A DNA stretch of 8,681 bases from Rhizobiales bacterium UBA697 (GCA_002298965.1 DBMN01000362.1:539-9219), one strand, 5' to 3'. Positions 1 through 7,762 are shown, counted from the first letter of the stretch. Program-made: numbers and translations. Notes: generated by a model not told the origin, from the letters alone.

Positions 1-357
1 TTCTCGCCGCTCGGCCGCGGCTTCCTCGCCGGCAGCGTCTCCAAGGCCGAGGATCTCGGCGAGGGCGACTTCCGCCGTGGCCTGCCGCGCTTCCAGGCCG
101 ACGCCTTCGCCGCCAACGCCCGTTTCATCGCCACCCTCGACCGCATCGCCGCCGCCCACGGCGTCACCAAGGCGCAGCTGGCGCTCGCCTGGGTGATCGA
201 CGCCTGCAACGTCATCGCCATTCCCAAGGCCTCGAGCCGCAGACGCCTCGCCGAGAACCTCGGCGCGCTCGACATCCGCCTGACGCCCGATCTGCGCGCC
301 GCCCTCGACCGCGCCTTCCCGCCGCCCCACGGGGCGACGCCGCTGGAAATGCTGTGA
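1..357 (+). CDS. Aldo/keto reductase, C-terminal part (5' end outside window)
   Basis: The reading frame is open from the first base and stops at TGA 355-357, giving the last 118 residues of an NAD(P)H-dependent aldo/keto reductase, a cytosolic (alpha/beta)8-barrel enzyme that reduces aldehydes or ketones. Visible motifs are [11 protein letters not shown] (residues 1-11), DFRR..PRFQ (23-32), [11 protein letters not shown] (55-65), the cofactor-phosphate region [13 protein letters not shown] (74-86), and a tail ending FPPP..ATPLEML (107-118). The first half reads like the AKR13/YakC-type reductases ([16 protein letters not shown]). The second half reads like another group, with IPKASS instead of the usual IPGT and the PLEML ending. 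The catalytic Tyr, Asp, Lys and His lie upstream and cannot be checked. The substrate is unknown. garD starts 40 bp downstream on the same strand, so co-transcription is possible. Confidence 0.9.
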   Translation, partial: FSPLGRGFLAGSVSKAEDLGEGDFRRGLPRFQADAFAANARFIATLDRIAAAHGVTKAQLALAWVIDACNVIAIPKASSRRRLAENLGALDIRLTPDLRAALDRAFPPPHGATPLEML

Positions 358-365
358 ATTCACGA

Positions 366-383
366 GGCGCGATGAAACGCGCC
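366..383 (+). promoter_or_regulatory. Small hairpin directly before the garD ribosome site
   Basis: GGCGCG (366-371) and CGCGCC (378-383) are perfect 6-bp inverted arms around an ATGAAA loop. The garD Shine-Dalgarno GGGAGGA (384-390) begins at the next base. In an AKR-garD transcript this stem would sit against the ribosome site and could tune garD translation or mark an RNA processing point. It could also be chance in GC-rich DNA. There is no T-tract, so it is not a typical terminator. Confidence 0.35.
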
Positions 384-397
384 GGGAGGACCACGAA

Positions 398-1945
398 ATG
401 ACCACCCCCGCAACCACCGATCGCCCGCGCAGGATCTGCCTCGACGCCCGCGACAACGTCGCCATCGTCGTCAACTCCGGCGGTCTGAAGAAGGGCACCG
501 TCTTCGACGACGGCCTGACGCTGGTCGACGACGTGCCGCAAGGCCACAAGGTGACGCTCTCCGACGTCGCCGTCGGCGAGGCGGTGATCCGCTACGGCGA
601 GATCCTCGGCCACGCCGTGCGGCCGCTGCCCAAGGGCTCGTGGGTCGACGAATTCGCCATCGAACTGCCGGAGGCCCCGGCGCTCGAGACCCTACCGCTC
701 GCCACCCGCCCGGCGCCGAAGCACGAGCCGCTCGAAGGCTTCACCTTCATGGGCTATCGCAACGCCGACGGCTCGGTCGGCACGCGCAACATCCTCGCCA
801 TTTCCGAGAGCGTCCAATGCGTCGCCGGCGTGGTCGACCATGTCGTCGCGATCATCCGCGAGACGCTGCTGCCCAAGTACCCCAACGTCGACGACGTCGT
901 CGGCCTCGGCCACGTCTACGGCTGCGGCGTGGCGATCAACGCCCCCGCCGCGATCGTGCCGATCCGCACCCTGCAGAATCTCGCGCAGAACCCGAACTTC
1001 GGCGGCGAGGTGCTGGTGATCGGTCTCGGCTGCGAGAAGCTCCAGCCCGAACGGCTGATGCCCAACCTCTCCAAGGAAGACGCCGCCGCCAACATCCTGT
1101 CCTTGCAGGACGAGCGCTTCGTCGGCTTCCAGGCGATGGTCGACGGCATCCTCGAGATGGCCGAAGCCCGCCTGAAGGTGCTGAACCAGCGCCGCCGCGA
1201 GCCCTGCCCCGCCTCCGCCCTGGTGGTCGGCGTGCAGTGCGGCGGCTCCGACGCCTTCTCCGGCGTCACTGCCAACCCGGCGGTCGGCTACGCCGCCGAC
1301 CTGATCGTGCGCGCCGGCGGCACGGTGATGTTCTCGGAAGTGACCGAGGTGCGCGACGCCGTCCACCTGCTGACCCCGCGCTGCGCGACGGAAGAAGTCG
1401 GCCGCGCCATGCTGCGCGAGATGGCCTGGTACGACCGTTACCTCGCCTCGGGCGAGACCGATCGCGCCGCCAATCCGTCGCCCGGCAACAAGAAGGGCGG
1501 CCTCGCCAACGTCGTCGAGAAGGCGCTCGGCTCGATCATCAAGTCCGGCTCGTCGCAGATCGGCGCCGTCCTCGCCCCCGGCGAGCGCGCCGTGACCAAG
1601 GGCCTGATCTATGCCGCGACCCCGGCCTCCGACTTCGTCTGTGGCACGCTGCAGCTCGCCTCGGGCATGACGGTGCAGGTCTTCACCACCGGCCGCGGCA
1701 CGCCCTACGGCCTCGCCGCCGCCCCGGTGATCAAGGTCGCCACCCGCACGGATCTGGCGAAACGCTGGCACGACCTGATGGACATCGACGCCGGCACCAT
1801 CGCCACCGGCCACGAGACGGTCGAGGAAGTCGGCTGGCGGATCTTCCGCGAGATCCTCGACGTCGCCAGCGGCAAGAAGCCGTGGTCGGACCGCTGGGGG
1901 CTGCGCAATTCGCTCGCCCTCTTCAACCCGGCGCCGGTGACCTGA
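398..1945 (+). CDS. garD: Galactarate dehydratase (L-threo-forming), GarD
   Basis: GarD (EC 4.2.1.42) dehydrates meso-galactarate (mucate) to 5-dehydro-4-deoxy-D-glucarate in the cytosol, the entry step of galactarate catabolism. The 515-residue protein matches the remembered E. coli GarD (523 aa) nearly end to end. An N-terminal SAF domain covers about residues 13-83, with VPQGHKV and RYGE.LGHAVR. The UxaA-type body follows: [12 protein letters not shown] (120-131), [13 protein letters not shown] (173-185), [13 protein letters not shown] (208-220), [19 protein letters not shown] (281-299), [19 protein letters not shown] (359-377) and [10 protein letters not shown] (429-438). The end FNPAPVT is also conserved. 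This level of match separates it from altronate dehydratase UxaA. The ATG is supported by GGGAGGA seven bases upstream. The usual partners (5-keto-4-deoxyglucarate aldolase, tartronate semialdehyde reductase, glucarate dehydratase, transporter) are not in the window; the upstream aldo/keto reductase is not a known partner. Confidence 0.96.
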   Translation: MTTPATTDRPRRICLDARDNVAIVVNSGGLKKGTVFDDGLTLVDDVPQGHKVTLSDVAVGEAVIRYGEILGHAVRPLPKGSWVDEFAIELPEAPALETLPLATRPAPKHEPLEGFTFMGYRNADGSVGTRNILAISESVQCVAGVVDHVVAIIRETLLPKYPNVDDVVGLGHVYGCGVAINAPAAIVPIRTLQNLAQNPNFGGEVLVIGLGCEKLQPERLMPNLSKEDAAANILSLQDERFVGFQAMVDGILEMAEARLKVLNQRRREPCPASALVVGVQCGGSDAFSGVTANPAVGYAADLIVRAGGTVMFSEVTEVRDAVHLLTPRCATEEVGRAMLREMAWYDRYLASGETDRAANPSPGNKKGGLANVVEKALGSIIKSGSSQIGAVLAPGERAVTKGLIYAATPASDFVCGTLQLASGMTVQVFTTGRGTPYGLAAAPVIKVATRTDLAKRWHDLMDIDAGTIATGHETVEEVGWRIFREILDVASGKKPWSDRWGLRNSLALFNPAPVT

Positions 1946-2009
1946 TCGCCCCTCGGATACTCCCATCGCCCGCCGCCGTGGTCTGACCCACCCGACGGCG
2001 CAAGCGGAA

Positions 2010-2031
2010 ACGGCGGCCGAAGGGCCGCCGT
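2010..2031. terminator. Hairpin terminator between convergent garD and the rod-like gene
   Basis: ACGGCGGCC (2010-2018) and GGCCGCCGT (2023-2031) form a perfect 9-bp stem with a GAAG loop. It lies 64 bp after the garD stop and 25 bp before the stop of the minus-strand gene. The flanks are only modestly T-rich in each direction (CTTCATTTC on plus, TTCCGCTT on minus). It is best read as a bidirectional terminator or 3'-end stabiliser for two convergent transcripts. The weak T-tract lowers confidence in purely intrinsic termination. Confidence 0.65.
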
Positions 2032-2056
2032 CTTCATTTCGACGTCGCCGGGCGGA

Positions 2057-2356
2057 TCACGCCATGGCGTCGAGCAGGACCTGCATGTTCTCGCGATCGA
2101 CCTGCATCGTCTTCGCCGCCACCGCATAGACGAGCTTGGCGCCGAGCATGTCGGAGAGCGCCGCGGCGGGATCCTCGACCGCGGTCGAGAACAGGCCCGG
2201 CACGCTCGCCCCGCCCGACGACGCGGCGACGGTCGAGGCGGTCGAGCCCGACGACATCGACGTCGTCATGTCGGCGATCGACACGCTCGCCGCTTCCATG
2301 CGACGCGACGCGGCGTTCATGCCCGAGAGGGCGATCGAGGAGACGGAAAGGGACAA
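2057..2356 (-). CDS. Small flagellar basal-body rod-like protein (FlgB/FlgC-like), TTG start
   Basis: With the TTG start at 2356 the protein has 99 residues. The N-terminus MSLSVSSIALSGMNAASRRM followed by ASVSIADMTT resembles the flg_bb_rod motif of flagellar rod and hook proteins (ALSGMxAAxxRxxxxAxNIAN.xT). The C-terminus, LSDMLGAKLVYAVAAKTMQV (about 67-86) ending in LLDAMA, resembles the helical rod C-domain of FlgC. A Ser/Gly/Ala/Thr-rich stretch (about 32-55) links them. FlgC itself is about 135 residues, so this is a mini-protein of the rod fold. Similar short proteins occur in alphaproteobacteria, often annotated as hypothetical or flagellar. The start is chosen because GGAGG (2371-2367, minus) sits ten bases before the TTG, and the motif begins right there; the frame also permits a TTG at 2392 (111 aa) with no good ribosome site. 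No other flagellar gene is present. Function is unproven. Confidence 0.7.
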   Translation of the reverse strand: MSLSVSSIALSGMNAASRRMEAASVSIADMTTSMSSGSTASTVAASSGGASVPGLFSTAVEDPAAALSDMLGAKLVYAVAAKTMQVDRENMQVLLDAMA

Positions 2357-2366
2357 GGGCGGGAAA

Positions 2367-2371
2367 CCTCC
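2367..2371 (-). promoter_or_regulatory. Ribosome binding site deciding the TTG start of the rod-like gene
   Basis: On the minus strand GGAGG (2371 to 2367) lies ten bases before TTG 2356-2354. The alternative in-frame TTG at 2392 is upstream of this site, so translation from GGAGG supports the shorter product. Confidence 0.6.
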
Positions 2372-2444
2372 GCCCCGACCCTGCGCCGCCAACTCTCGAG
2401 AAACCCTTGCCGAGATCGGGAGAATGCCGCGGAAGGCGCGCCGA

Positions 2445-3575
2445 TCAGACCAGGATCGAACGATCCAGATCGGCGATCTTCGTGGTCCCCGTCAGCGTCA
2501 TGGCGACGCGCATCTCCTTGGCGAAGATGTCGAGGAGGTTCTCCACCCCCCGCTGCCCGTCGGCGGCCAGCGCATAGGTCGGCGCGCGGCCGAGCAGCAC
2601 GCCCTTGGCGCCGAGCGCCAGCATGCGCACCACGTCGAGACCGGAGCGCACGCCGCCGTCGACCAGCACCGTCAGGTCGGAGCCGACCGCCTCGGCGATC
2701 TTCGGCAGGGCGCGTGCCGTCGACGGCACGCCGTCGAGCTGGCGGCCGCCGTGGTTGGAGACGACGATGCCGCTCGCCCCGAACTTCACCGCCTCGCGCG
2801 CGTCCTCGACGTCGAGGATGCCCTTGATGACGATGTCGCCCTTCCAGAAGTCGCGGATCCATTCGAGGTCCGACCAGCCGATCGACGGGTCGAAGTTGTT
2901 GCCGAGCCAGCCGACGTAGTCGGCGAGGCCGGTCGCCTTGCCGAGGTATTTCGAGACGTTGCCGAGGTCGTGCGGCTTGCCCATGACGCCGACGTCGAAG
3001 GCCCAGAACGGGTGCGTCATCGCCTGCAGGATGCGGCGCTGGGCGGCGAAGGGGCCGGACATGCCGGAATGGGCGTCGCGATAGCGCGAGCCCGGCGTCG
3101 GCATGTCGACGGTGAAGACGAGCTTGGTGATGCCGGCGGCCATGGCGCGCTCGAGCGCGTTCTTCATGAAGCCGCGGTCCTTCAGCACGTAGAGCTGGAA
3201 CCAGATCGGTTTGGCGACCGCCGCCGAGATCTCCTCGATCGAGCAGACCGAGACGGTCGACTGGATGAAGGGCACGCCGCGCGCCGCGCAAGCCCGCGCC
3301 GCCTGCACTTCACCGCGCCGGGCATACATGCCGGTGAGCCCGACCGGGCTCAACATCACCGGCATGGCGAGCTTTTCGCCGAAGAGTTCGGTGGTGAGAT
3401 CGAGGGTCTCGACGTTCTTCAAGACCCGCTGGCGCAGCTCGACGCCCTCGAGATCGGCGACGTTGGCGCGCAGCGTGTGCTCGGCATTGGCGCCGCCGTC
3501 GATGTAGTCGAACAGGAAGCGCGGCAGCCGGCGGCGCGCCGCCTCGCGATAGTCGGAGGCCGACGAGATGATCAT
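2445..3575 (-). CDS. lldD: FMN-dependent L-lactate dehydrogenase LldD
   Basis: LldD oxidises L-lactate to pyruvate at the cytoplasmic membrane using FMN and passes electrons to the quinone pool. The 376-residue protein aligns without obvious gaps to remembered E. coli LldD (396 aa). It starts [18 protein letters not shown] and carries Y24, Y129 in [26 protein letters not shown] (154-172) with R164, K251 in VIKGIL, the catalytic base H275 in [12 protein letters not shown], and the FMN-phosphate loop around VDGGVRSG and LLGRA. These are the FMN and substrate residues of the alpha-hydroxy-acid dehydrogenase family. The C-terminus, [20 protein letters not shown], lacks the roughly 20-residue tail of the E. 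coli enzyme, a normal length variation. The ATG has AAAGGG about nine bases upstream. It lies 87 bp downstream of lldP on the same strand with a hairpin between them, as expected for an lldPD operon. Confidence 0.96.
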   Translation of the reverse strand: MIISSASDYREAARRRLPRFLFDYIDGGANAEHTLRANVADLEGVELRQRVLKNVETLDLTTELFGEKLAMPVMLSPVGLTGMYARRGEVQAARACAARGVPFIQSTVSVCSIEEISAAVAKPIWFQLYVLKDRGFMKNALERAMAAGITKLVFTVDMPTPGSRYRDAHSGMSGPFAAQRRILQAMTHPFWAFDVGVMGKPHDLGNVSKYLGKATGLADYVGWLGNNFDPSIGWSDLEWIRDFWKGDIVIKGILDVEDAREAVKFGASGIVVSNHGGRQLDGVPSTARALPKIAEAVGSDLTVLVDGGVRSGLDVVRMLALGAKGVLLGRAPTYALAADGQRGVENLLDIFAKEMRVAMTLTGTTKIADLDRSILV

Positions 3576-3623
3576 CGCGGGTACCCTTTTCTGTCGAAGA
3601 GCCTGATGGCGGATGATGAACGA

Positions 3624-3653
3624 AGAGCCGGGGGAGGACCATCCCCCGGCTCT
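3624..3653. promoter_or_regulatory. Strong hairpin between lldP and lldD
   Basis: AGAGCCGGGGGA (3624-3635) and TCCCCCGGCTCT (3642-3653) are perfectly complementary, giving a 12-bp stem with the six-base loop GGACCA. In the lldP to lldD transcript (minus strand) it begins ten bases after the lldP stop and ends 48 bases before the lldD start. The bases that follow on the minus strand (TCGTTCATCATCC) are not a T-tract. It therefore looks more like an mRNA-stabilising or partially terminating intercistronic element, which would favour lldP over lldD, than a full terminator. The role is inference. Confidence 0.6.
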
Positions 3654-3662
3654 CCCGATCGC

Positions 3663-5393
<1,731 letters not shown>

Positions 5394-5429
5394 GGTGATT
5401 TCCCTCCCTGTCGGTCTCCGCTCCCCACG

Positions 5430-5444
5430 GTCGGTTTGACCGAC
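5430..5444. promoter_or_regulatory. Candidate LldR operator O2, GT-N3-AC core
   Basis: GTCGGT (5430-5435) and ACCGAC (5439-5444) form a perfect 6-bp inverted repeat around TTG. The centre reads GGT-TTG-ACC, matching the GT-N3-AC core expected for FadR-subfamily GntR regulators, the class encoded next door. It starts 37 bases upstream of the lldP ATG, where bound repressor would block early transcription of lldPD. Confidence 0.55.
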
Positions 5445-5452
5445 TTCGATTG

Positions 5453-5473
5453 GTGGACAAAAAACTTGTCCAC
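5453..5473. promoter_or_regulatory. Candidate LldR operator O1, 8-bp inverted repeat
   Basis: GTGGACAA (5453-5460) and TTGTCCAC (5466-5473) are perfect 8-bp inverted arms around AAAAC. Each arm includes a GT-N2-AC element (TGGTGGACAA and TTGTCCACGC), near the FadR-family half-site style though with a two-base gap. The centre is 26 bp from the centre of the 5430-5444 site, about 2.5 helical turns. It sits 60-80 bp upstream of lldP, in the expected promoter zone. Two operators for one regulator are also known at the E. coli lld operon. Confidence 0.6.
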
Positions 5474-5535
5474 GCCGCCTTAGTGGTTTTTCATACGATT
5501 TGCAAGGCTGCATCGCACCGAGCGCCCGTGTAGGG

Positions 5536-5549
5536 TCGAACCGGTTCGA
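5536..5549. promoter_or_regulatory. 14-bp perfect palindrome upstream of the lldR-like gene
   Basis: TCGAACCGGTTCGA (5536-5549) equals its own reverse complement and ends 32 bases before the regulator's TTG start. Its sequence differs from the two repeats near lldP, so it may be a site for another factor, an autoregulatory site, or chance. Confidence 0.35.
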
Positions 5550-5581
5550 TCGACAAGAAGCGGCCGCGTCGGGAGGCGAAT

Positions 5582-6343
5582 TTGGAACCTGTGCGAAATC
5601 AGAAACTTGCCGACGTGATCGCCGATCACATCGAGCAGTTGATTCTCGAGGGTGCTCTCAGACCCGGCGAACGGCTGGCGCCGGAGCGCGAGTTGGCCGA
5701 ACGGCTCGAGGTGTCGCGCCCGTCGCTGCGCGAGGCGATCGACCGTCTGGCGACCCGCGGCCTCTTGGTGACCAGCCACGCCGGCACCCACGTCGCCCAG
5801 TTCATGACGCCGCTGACCAGCCCGCTCGCCACGCTGCTGCAGTCGAACGCCCGCGTCGTCACCGACTATTTCGAGTATCGCACCATCGTCGAGGGCCCGG
5901 CGGCCCGCCACGCCGCCGAACGGGCGACGGAACTCGACCGTCAGGCGATCCGCGACTGTCTCGAGGCGCTGAAGCGAAACCACGAGCTCGAGGACCCCTC
6001 GGCCGAGACCGAGAGCGACGCCGATCTGCACATGCTGATCTACGAGGCCTCGCACAATCTCGTGGTGCTCCACGTGATGCGGGCCTTCTCCGAGCTCCTG
6101 CGCTCGGACGTCTTCTACAGCCGCCGCAAGCTCTACATCGCGCCCGGCGCCCGCGACGTGCTGCTCGCCCAGCATCTGGCGATCGGCGAGGCGGTGATCG
6201 CCGGCGACGTCGCGGCGGCGGAACATCACGCCACCGAGCACATCCGTTTCACCGCGGAGACGCTCCAGCGTCTCCAGGACGAGGAGATGCGCATCGGCCG
6301 CGCACTCCGCCGCTTCGGCCGCGCCGAGGTGCTCGGGCGCTGA
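5582..6343 (+). CDS. lldR: FadR-family GntR regulator of lactate use, LldR-like, TTG start
   Basis: This 253-residue cytosolic repressor has an N-terminal winged helix-turn-helix (about 6-74), including LRPGERLAPERELAERLEVSRPSLREAIDRLATRGLL in pieces typical of GntR. A C-terminal FCD ligand domain covers about 92-232. FCD landmarks are EYRTIVEG (98-105), the metal-ligand candidates D146 and H150 (SDADLHMLI), EASHN (155-159), H198 in LLAQHLAI, and H220 in ATEHIRF. The EASHNLVVLHVMRAF segment and the FYSRRKLYI region resemble E. coli LldR. The TTG start is chosen because GGGAGG (5571-5576) lies five bases upstream; the next candidate, GTG at 5591, is too far away. Divergence from lldPD supports lactate control, probably repression relieved by lactate. 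Paralogues such as PdhR or GlcC are possible on sequence alone. Confidence 0.85.
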   Translation: MEPVRNQKLADVIADHIEQLILEGALRPGERLAPERELAERLEVSRPSLREAIDRLATRGLLVTSHAGTHVAQFMTPLTSPLATLLQSNARVVTDYFEYRTIVEGPAARHAAERATELDRQAIRDCLEALKRNHELEDPSAETESDADLHMLIYEASHNLVVLHVMRAFSELLRSDVFYSRRKLYIAPGARDVLLAQHLAIGEAVIAGDVAAAEHHATEHIRFTAETLQRLQDEEMRIGRALRRFGRAEVLGR

Positions 6344-6357
6344 GGCTCACGCCGCCG

Positions 6358-6374
6358 CGCTCGGGTGCCGAGCG
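6358..6374. terminator. Hairpin after the lldR-like gene, possible terminator
   Basis: CGCTCGG (6358-6364) and CCGAGCG (6368-6374) form a 7-bp stem with a GTG loop, 14 bases after the stop codon at 6343. No T-tract follows, so termination would be weak or factor-dependent. Confidence 0.35.
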
Positions 6375-6380
6375 TCATGT

Positions 6381-6416
6381 CGAACAGGGAGCGCTCGAAC
6401 GCCCCTCCCCTGTTCG
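6381..6416. repeat. 9-bp inverted repeat in the lldR/deaminase gap
   Basis: CGAACAGGG (6381-6389) and CCCTGTTCG (6408-6416) are perfect inverted arms 18 bases apart. The right arm ends one base before the first copy of the 45-bp repeat. It may be part of the same composite element or an additional 3'-end hairpin. Confidence 0.45.
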
Positions 6417-6417
6417 G

Positions 6418-6462
6418 CTTCATGTTGAGGTGCTCGGCGTAGCCGAGCCTCGAAACACGAAG
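6418..6462 (+). repeat. Intergenic structured repeat, copy 1
   Basis: This 45-bp unit opens with CTTCAT, contains TGAGGTGC, a 7-bp hairpin (GCTCGGC 6432-6438 with GCCGAGC 6442-6448, loop GTA), then CCTCGAA, and ends CGAAG. A second copy lies 25 bp further on in inverted orientation, with 36 of 45 positions identical by hand count. It resembles the dispersed hairpin repeats with CCTCAGGATGA-type ends that are common between genes in rhizobial and related genomes, including those described as RIME elements. That family assignment is from memory and tentative. Confidence 0.65.
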
Positions 6463-6487
6463 CCACAACGGGCCGTGCCTCTCGGCC

Positions 6488-6532
6488 CTTCGCCCTTCGA
6501 GGCCCGGCTCTGCCGGGCACCTCAGGATGAAG
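6488..6532 (-). repeat. Intergenic structured repeat, copy 2 (inverted)
   Basis: Read on the minus strand this unit starts CTTCAT, contains TGAGGTGC, the stem GCCCGGC/GCCGGGC (plus 6502-6508 and 6512-6518) and CCTCGAA, and ends CGAAG. The one stem difference from copy 1 is paired: T6434-A6446 in copy 1 is C-G here, which keeps the hairpin. It lies 43 bp beyond the stop of the adenine deaminase gene and could fold at the 3' end of that transcript. Confidence 0.65.
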
Positions 6533-6575
6533 GACCTCCGCTACGGGCCCATGAGGACCTACGACCTGGGAATGA

Positions 6576-7598
6576 TCACCCCGCCGCGACGTAGGCGTCG
6601 AGCAGGCCGTTCAGCCGCGCCCGTTCGGCCGCGTCGACGAAGGCGGCGTCGAAGCCGTTTCGGGCGATGGTGATCGCCGCCGCGCGGTCGAGGCCGAGGG
6701 CGGCGAAGGTGTCGAGCCAGTTCGCCGCGACGTAGCCGCCGAAATAGGCCGGATCGTCGGAGTTGATGGTGACCGCGAGCCCCGCCTCGAGCATCCGCCG
6801 CAGCGGATGATCCTCGAGCCGCTCGCAGACCTTCAGCCGCACGTTGGAGAACGGACAGACGGTCAGCGCCACCCGCTCCGCCGCGAGCCGCGCGACGAGT
6901 TCCGCGTCTTCGAGGCAGCGCACGCCGTGGTCGATGCGCTCCGCGCCCAGCACGTCGAGCGCCGAGCGGATGTAGGCCGGCGGCCCCTCCTCGCCGGCGT
7001 GCGCCACGATGCGCAGCCCCTGCCGCCGCGCCTCGGCGAAGACGCGGGCGAACTTCTCCGGCGGATGGCCGACCTCGGAACTGTCGAGACCGACGCCGAT
7101 GAAGGCTTCGCGGTAGGGCAGCGCCGCCTGGAGCGTCGCGATCGCGTCCTCCTCCGAGAGATGCCGCAGGAAACAGAGGATGAGATCGCAGGAGAGCCCC
7201 TTCGCCCGCGCGCCCTCGAGCGCCCGCGTCAGCCCGACGATCACCGTGCCCATGGCGACGCCGCGCGCCGTGTGGGTCTGCGGATCGAAGAAGATCTCGG
7301 CCCGCGCCACCCCGTCGGCGAGCGCCCGGTCGAGATAGGCCTTCGCCATGTCGTGGAAGTCGTCTTCGGTCAGAAGGACGCTCGCCCCGGCATAGTAGAT
7401 GTCGAGGAACGACTGGAGATCATGGAAGGCATAGGCCGCCCGGAGCGCCTCGACGCTCGGGTATGCGAGCGCCACGCCGTTGCGTTCCGCGAGCGCGAAG
7501 ATCGTCTCGGGTTCCAGCGTCCCCTCGATGTGGACATGGAGTTCGGCCTTGGGCAGGCCGACGAGGAAGGACGCGAGGGCGGGATCGAGCGCAGGCAT
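6576..7598 (-). CDS. Adenine deaminase (adenosine deaminase-family aminohydrolase)
   Basis: This 340-residue cytosolic TIM-barrel metalloenzyme belongs to the amidohydrolase superfamily. Metal and catalytic residues are visible: H21 and H23 in ELHVHIEG, H200 in VAHAGEEG, the acid E203, H224 in RIDHGVR, and D281-D282 in NSDDPAYFGGY. The sequence has the pattern FFDPQTHTARG (103-113) and GVGLDSSEVGHPPEKF (168-183). I associate this pattern with the adenine deaminase subgroup shown for Pseudomonas aeruginosa PA0148 (EC 3.5.4.2, adenine to hypoxanthine) rather than true adenosine deaminases. Automatic annotation will often call it adenosine deaminase (add). The ATG is supported by GGAG eight bases upstream. 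It lies 88 bp downstream of a tRNA gene on the same strand and is convergent with the lldR-like gene. The role is purine salvage. Family certainty is high, substrate moderate. Confidence 0.88.
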   Translation of the reverse strand: MPALDPALASFLVGLPKAELHVHIEGTLEPETIFALAERNGVALAYPSVEALRAAYAFHDLQSFLDIYYAGASVLLTEDDFHDMAKAYLDRALADGVARAEIFFDPQTHTARGVAMGTVIVGLTRALEGARAKGLSCDLILCFLRHLSEEDAIATLQAALPYREAFIGVGLDSSEVGHPPEKFARVFAEARRQGLRIVAHAGEEGPPAYIRSALDVLGAERIDHGVRCLEDAELVARLAAERVALTVCPFSNVRLKVCERLEDHPLRRMLEAGLAVTINSDDPAYFGGYVAANWLDTFAALGLDRAAAITIARNGFDAAFVDAAERARLNGLLDAYVAAG

Positions 7599-7616
7599 GG
7601 GGAATCTCCGAGGGCC

Positions 7617-7628
7617 GATCGCGCGATC
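7617..7628. promoter_or_regulatory. 12-bp perfect palindrome upstream of the deaminase gene
   Basis: GATCGCGCGATC is self-complementary and lies 18 bases before the deaminase ATG on the minus strand, just upstream of the GGAG ribosome site. It could be an operator or a small hairpin in the leader. Such GC-rich palindromes also arise by chance here. Confidence 0.25.
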
Positions 7629-7686
7629 ATCGCCGGATCGGGAACGCCTGTCGACGCCCGTCGGCGGGAGACGGATATCGCGAGAA

Positions 7687-7762
7687 TGGTGGGCCCGGAG
7701 GGATTCGAACCCCCAACCTAGCCGTTATGAGCGGCCAGCTCTAACCGTTGAGCTACGGGCCC
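7687..7762 (-). tRNA. tRNA with CAU anticodon, probably tRNA-Ile2 (lysidine type)
   Basis: On the minus strand the full cloverleaf is present in 76 nt including an encoded CCA. It has acceptor arms GGGCCCG/CGGGCCC, D stem GCTC/GAGC, anticodon stem GGCCG/CGGCT (one G-T pair), loop CTCATAA with anticodon CAT, a five-base variable region AGGTT, T stem GGGGG/CCCTC (one G-T pair), and T loop TTCGAAT. A CAT anticodon means initiator Met, elongator Met or Ile2. The perfectly paired first acceptor pair argues against bacterial initiator tRNA. The acceptor starting GGGCC, the D-loop AACGGTTA and the CTCATAA loop resemble E. coli and alphaproteobacterial tRNA-Ile(CAU), in which TilS converts C34 to lysidine so that AUA is read. 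Elongator Met remains possible. Confidence 0.93.

Larger units (their letters stand above)
5394..5581. promoter_or_regulatory. Divergent promoter/operator region of lldP and the lldR-like gene
   Basis: This 188-bp gap between divergent genes is locally A/T-richer than its surroundings around 5456-5505. It holds three palindromes, listed separately. A possible lldP promoter on the minus strand has TTGCAA (5505-5500) as -35 and, 17 bases on, TAAGGC (5482-5477) as a poor -10. That would place the start near 5470, on the first inverted repeat. A possible -10 for the regulator gene is TACGAT (5494-5499, plus), with no convincing -35. Promoter boxes are weak guesses; the presence of promoters here is inferred from gene layout. 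Confidence 0.6.

Noticed and set aside
640..1986. Long Arg/Pro-rich frames overlapping garD on both strands
   Set aside because: They are shadows of garD caused by third-position G/C bias; garD matches its family over the whole length.
2414..2446. Inverted GATCGG/CCGATC arms at the end of lldD
   Set aside because: The six-base arms, a 21-base loop, overlap with the stop codon and no T-tract make it indistinguishable from chance.
5394..5513. A 40-residue N-terminal extension of LldP
   Set aside because: The extension runs through the operator repeats, has no family similarity, and ATG 5393 has a strong ribosome site and the conserved N-terminus.
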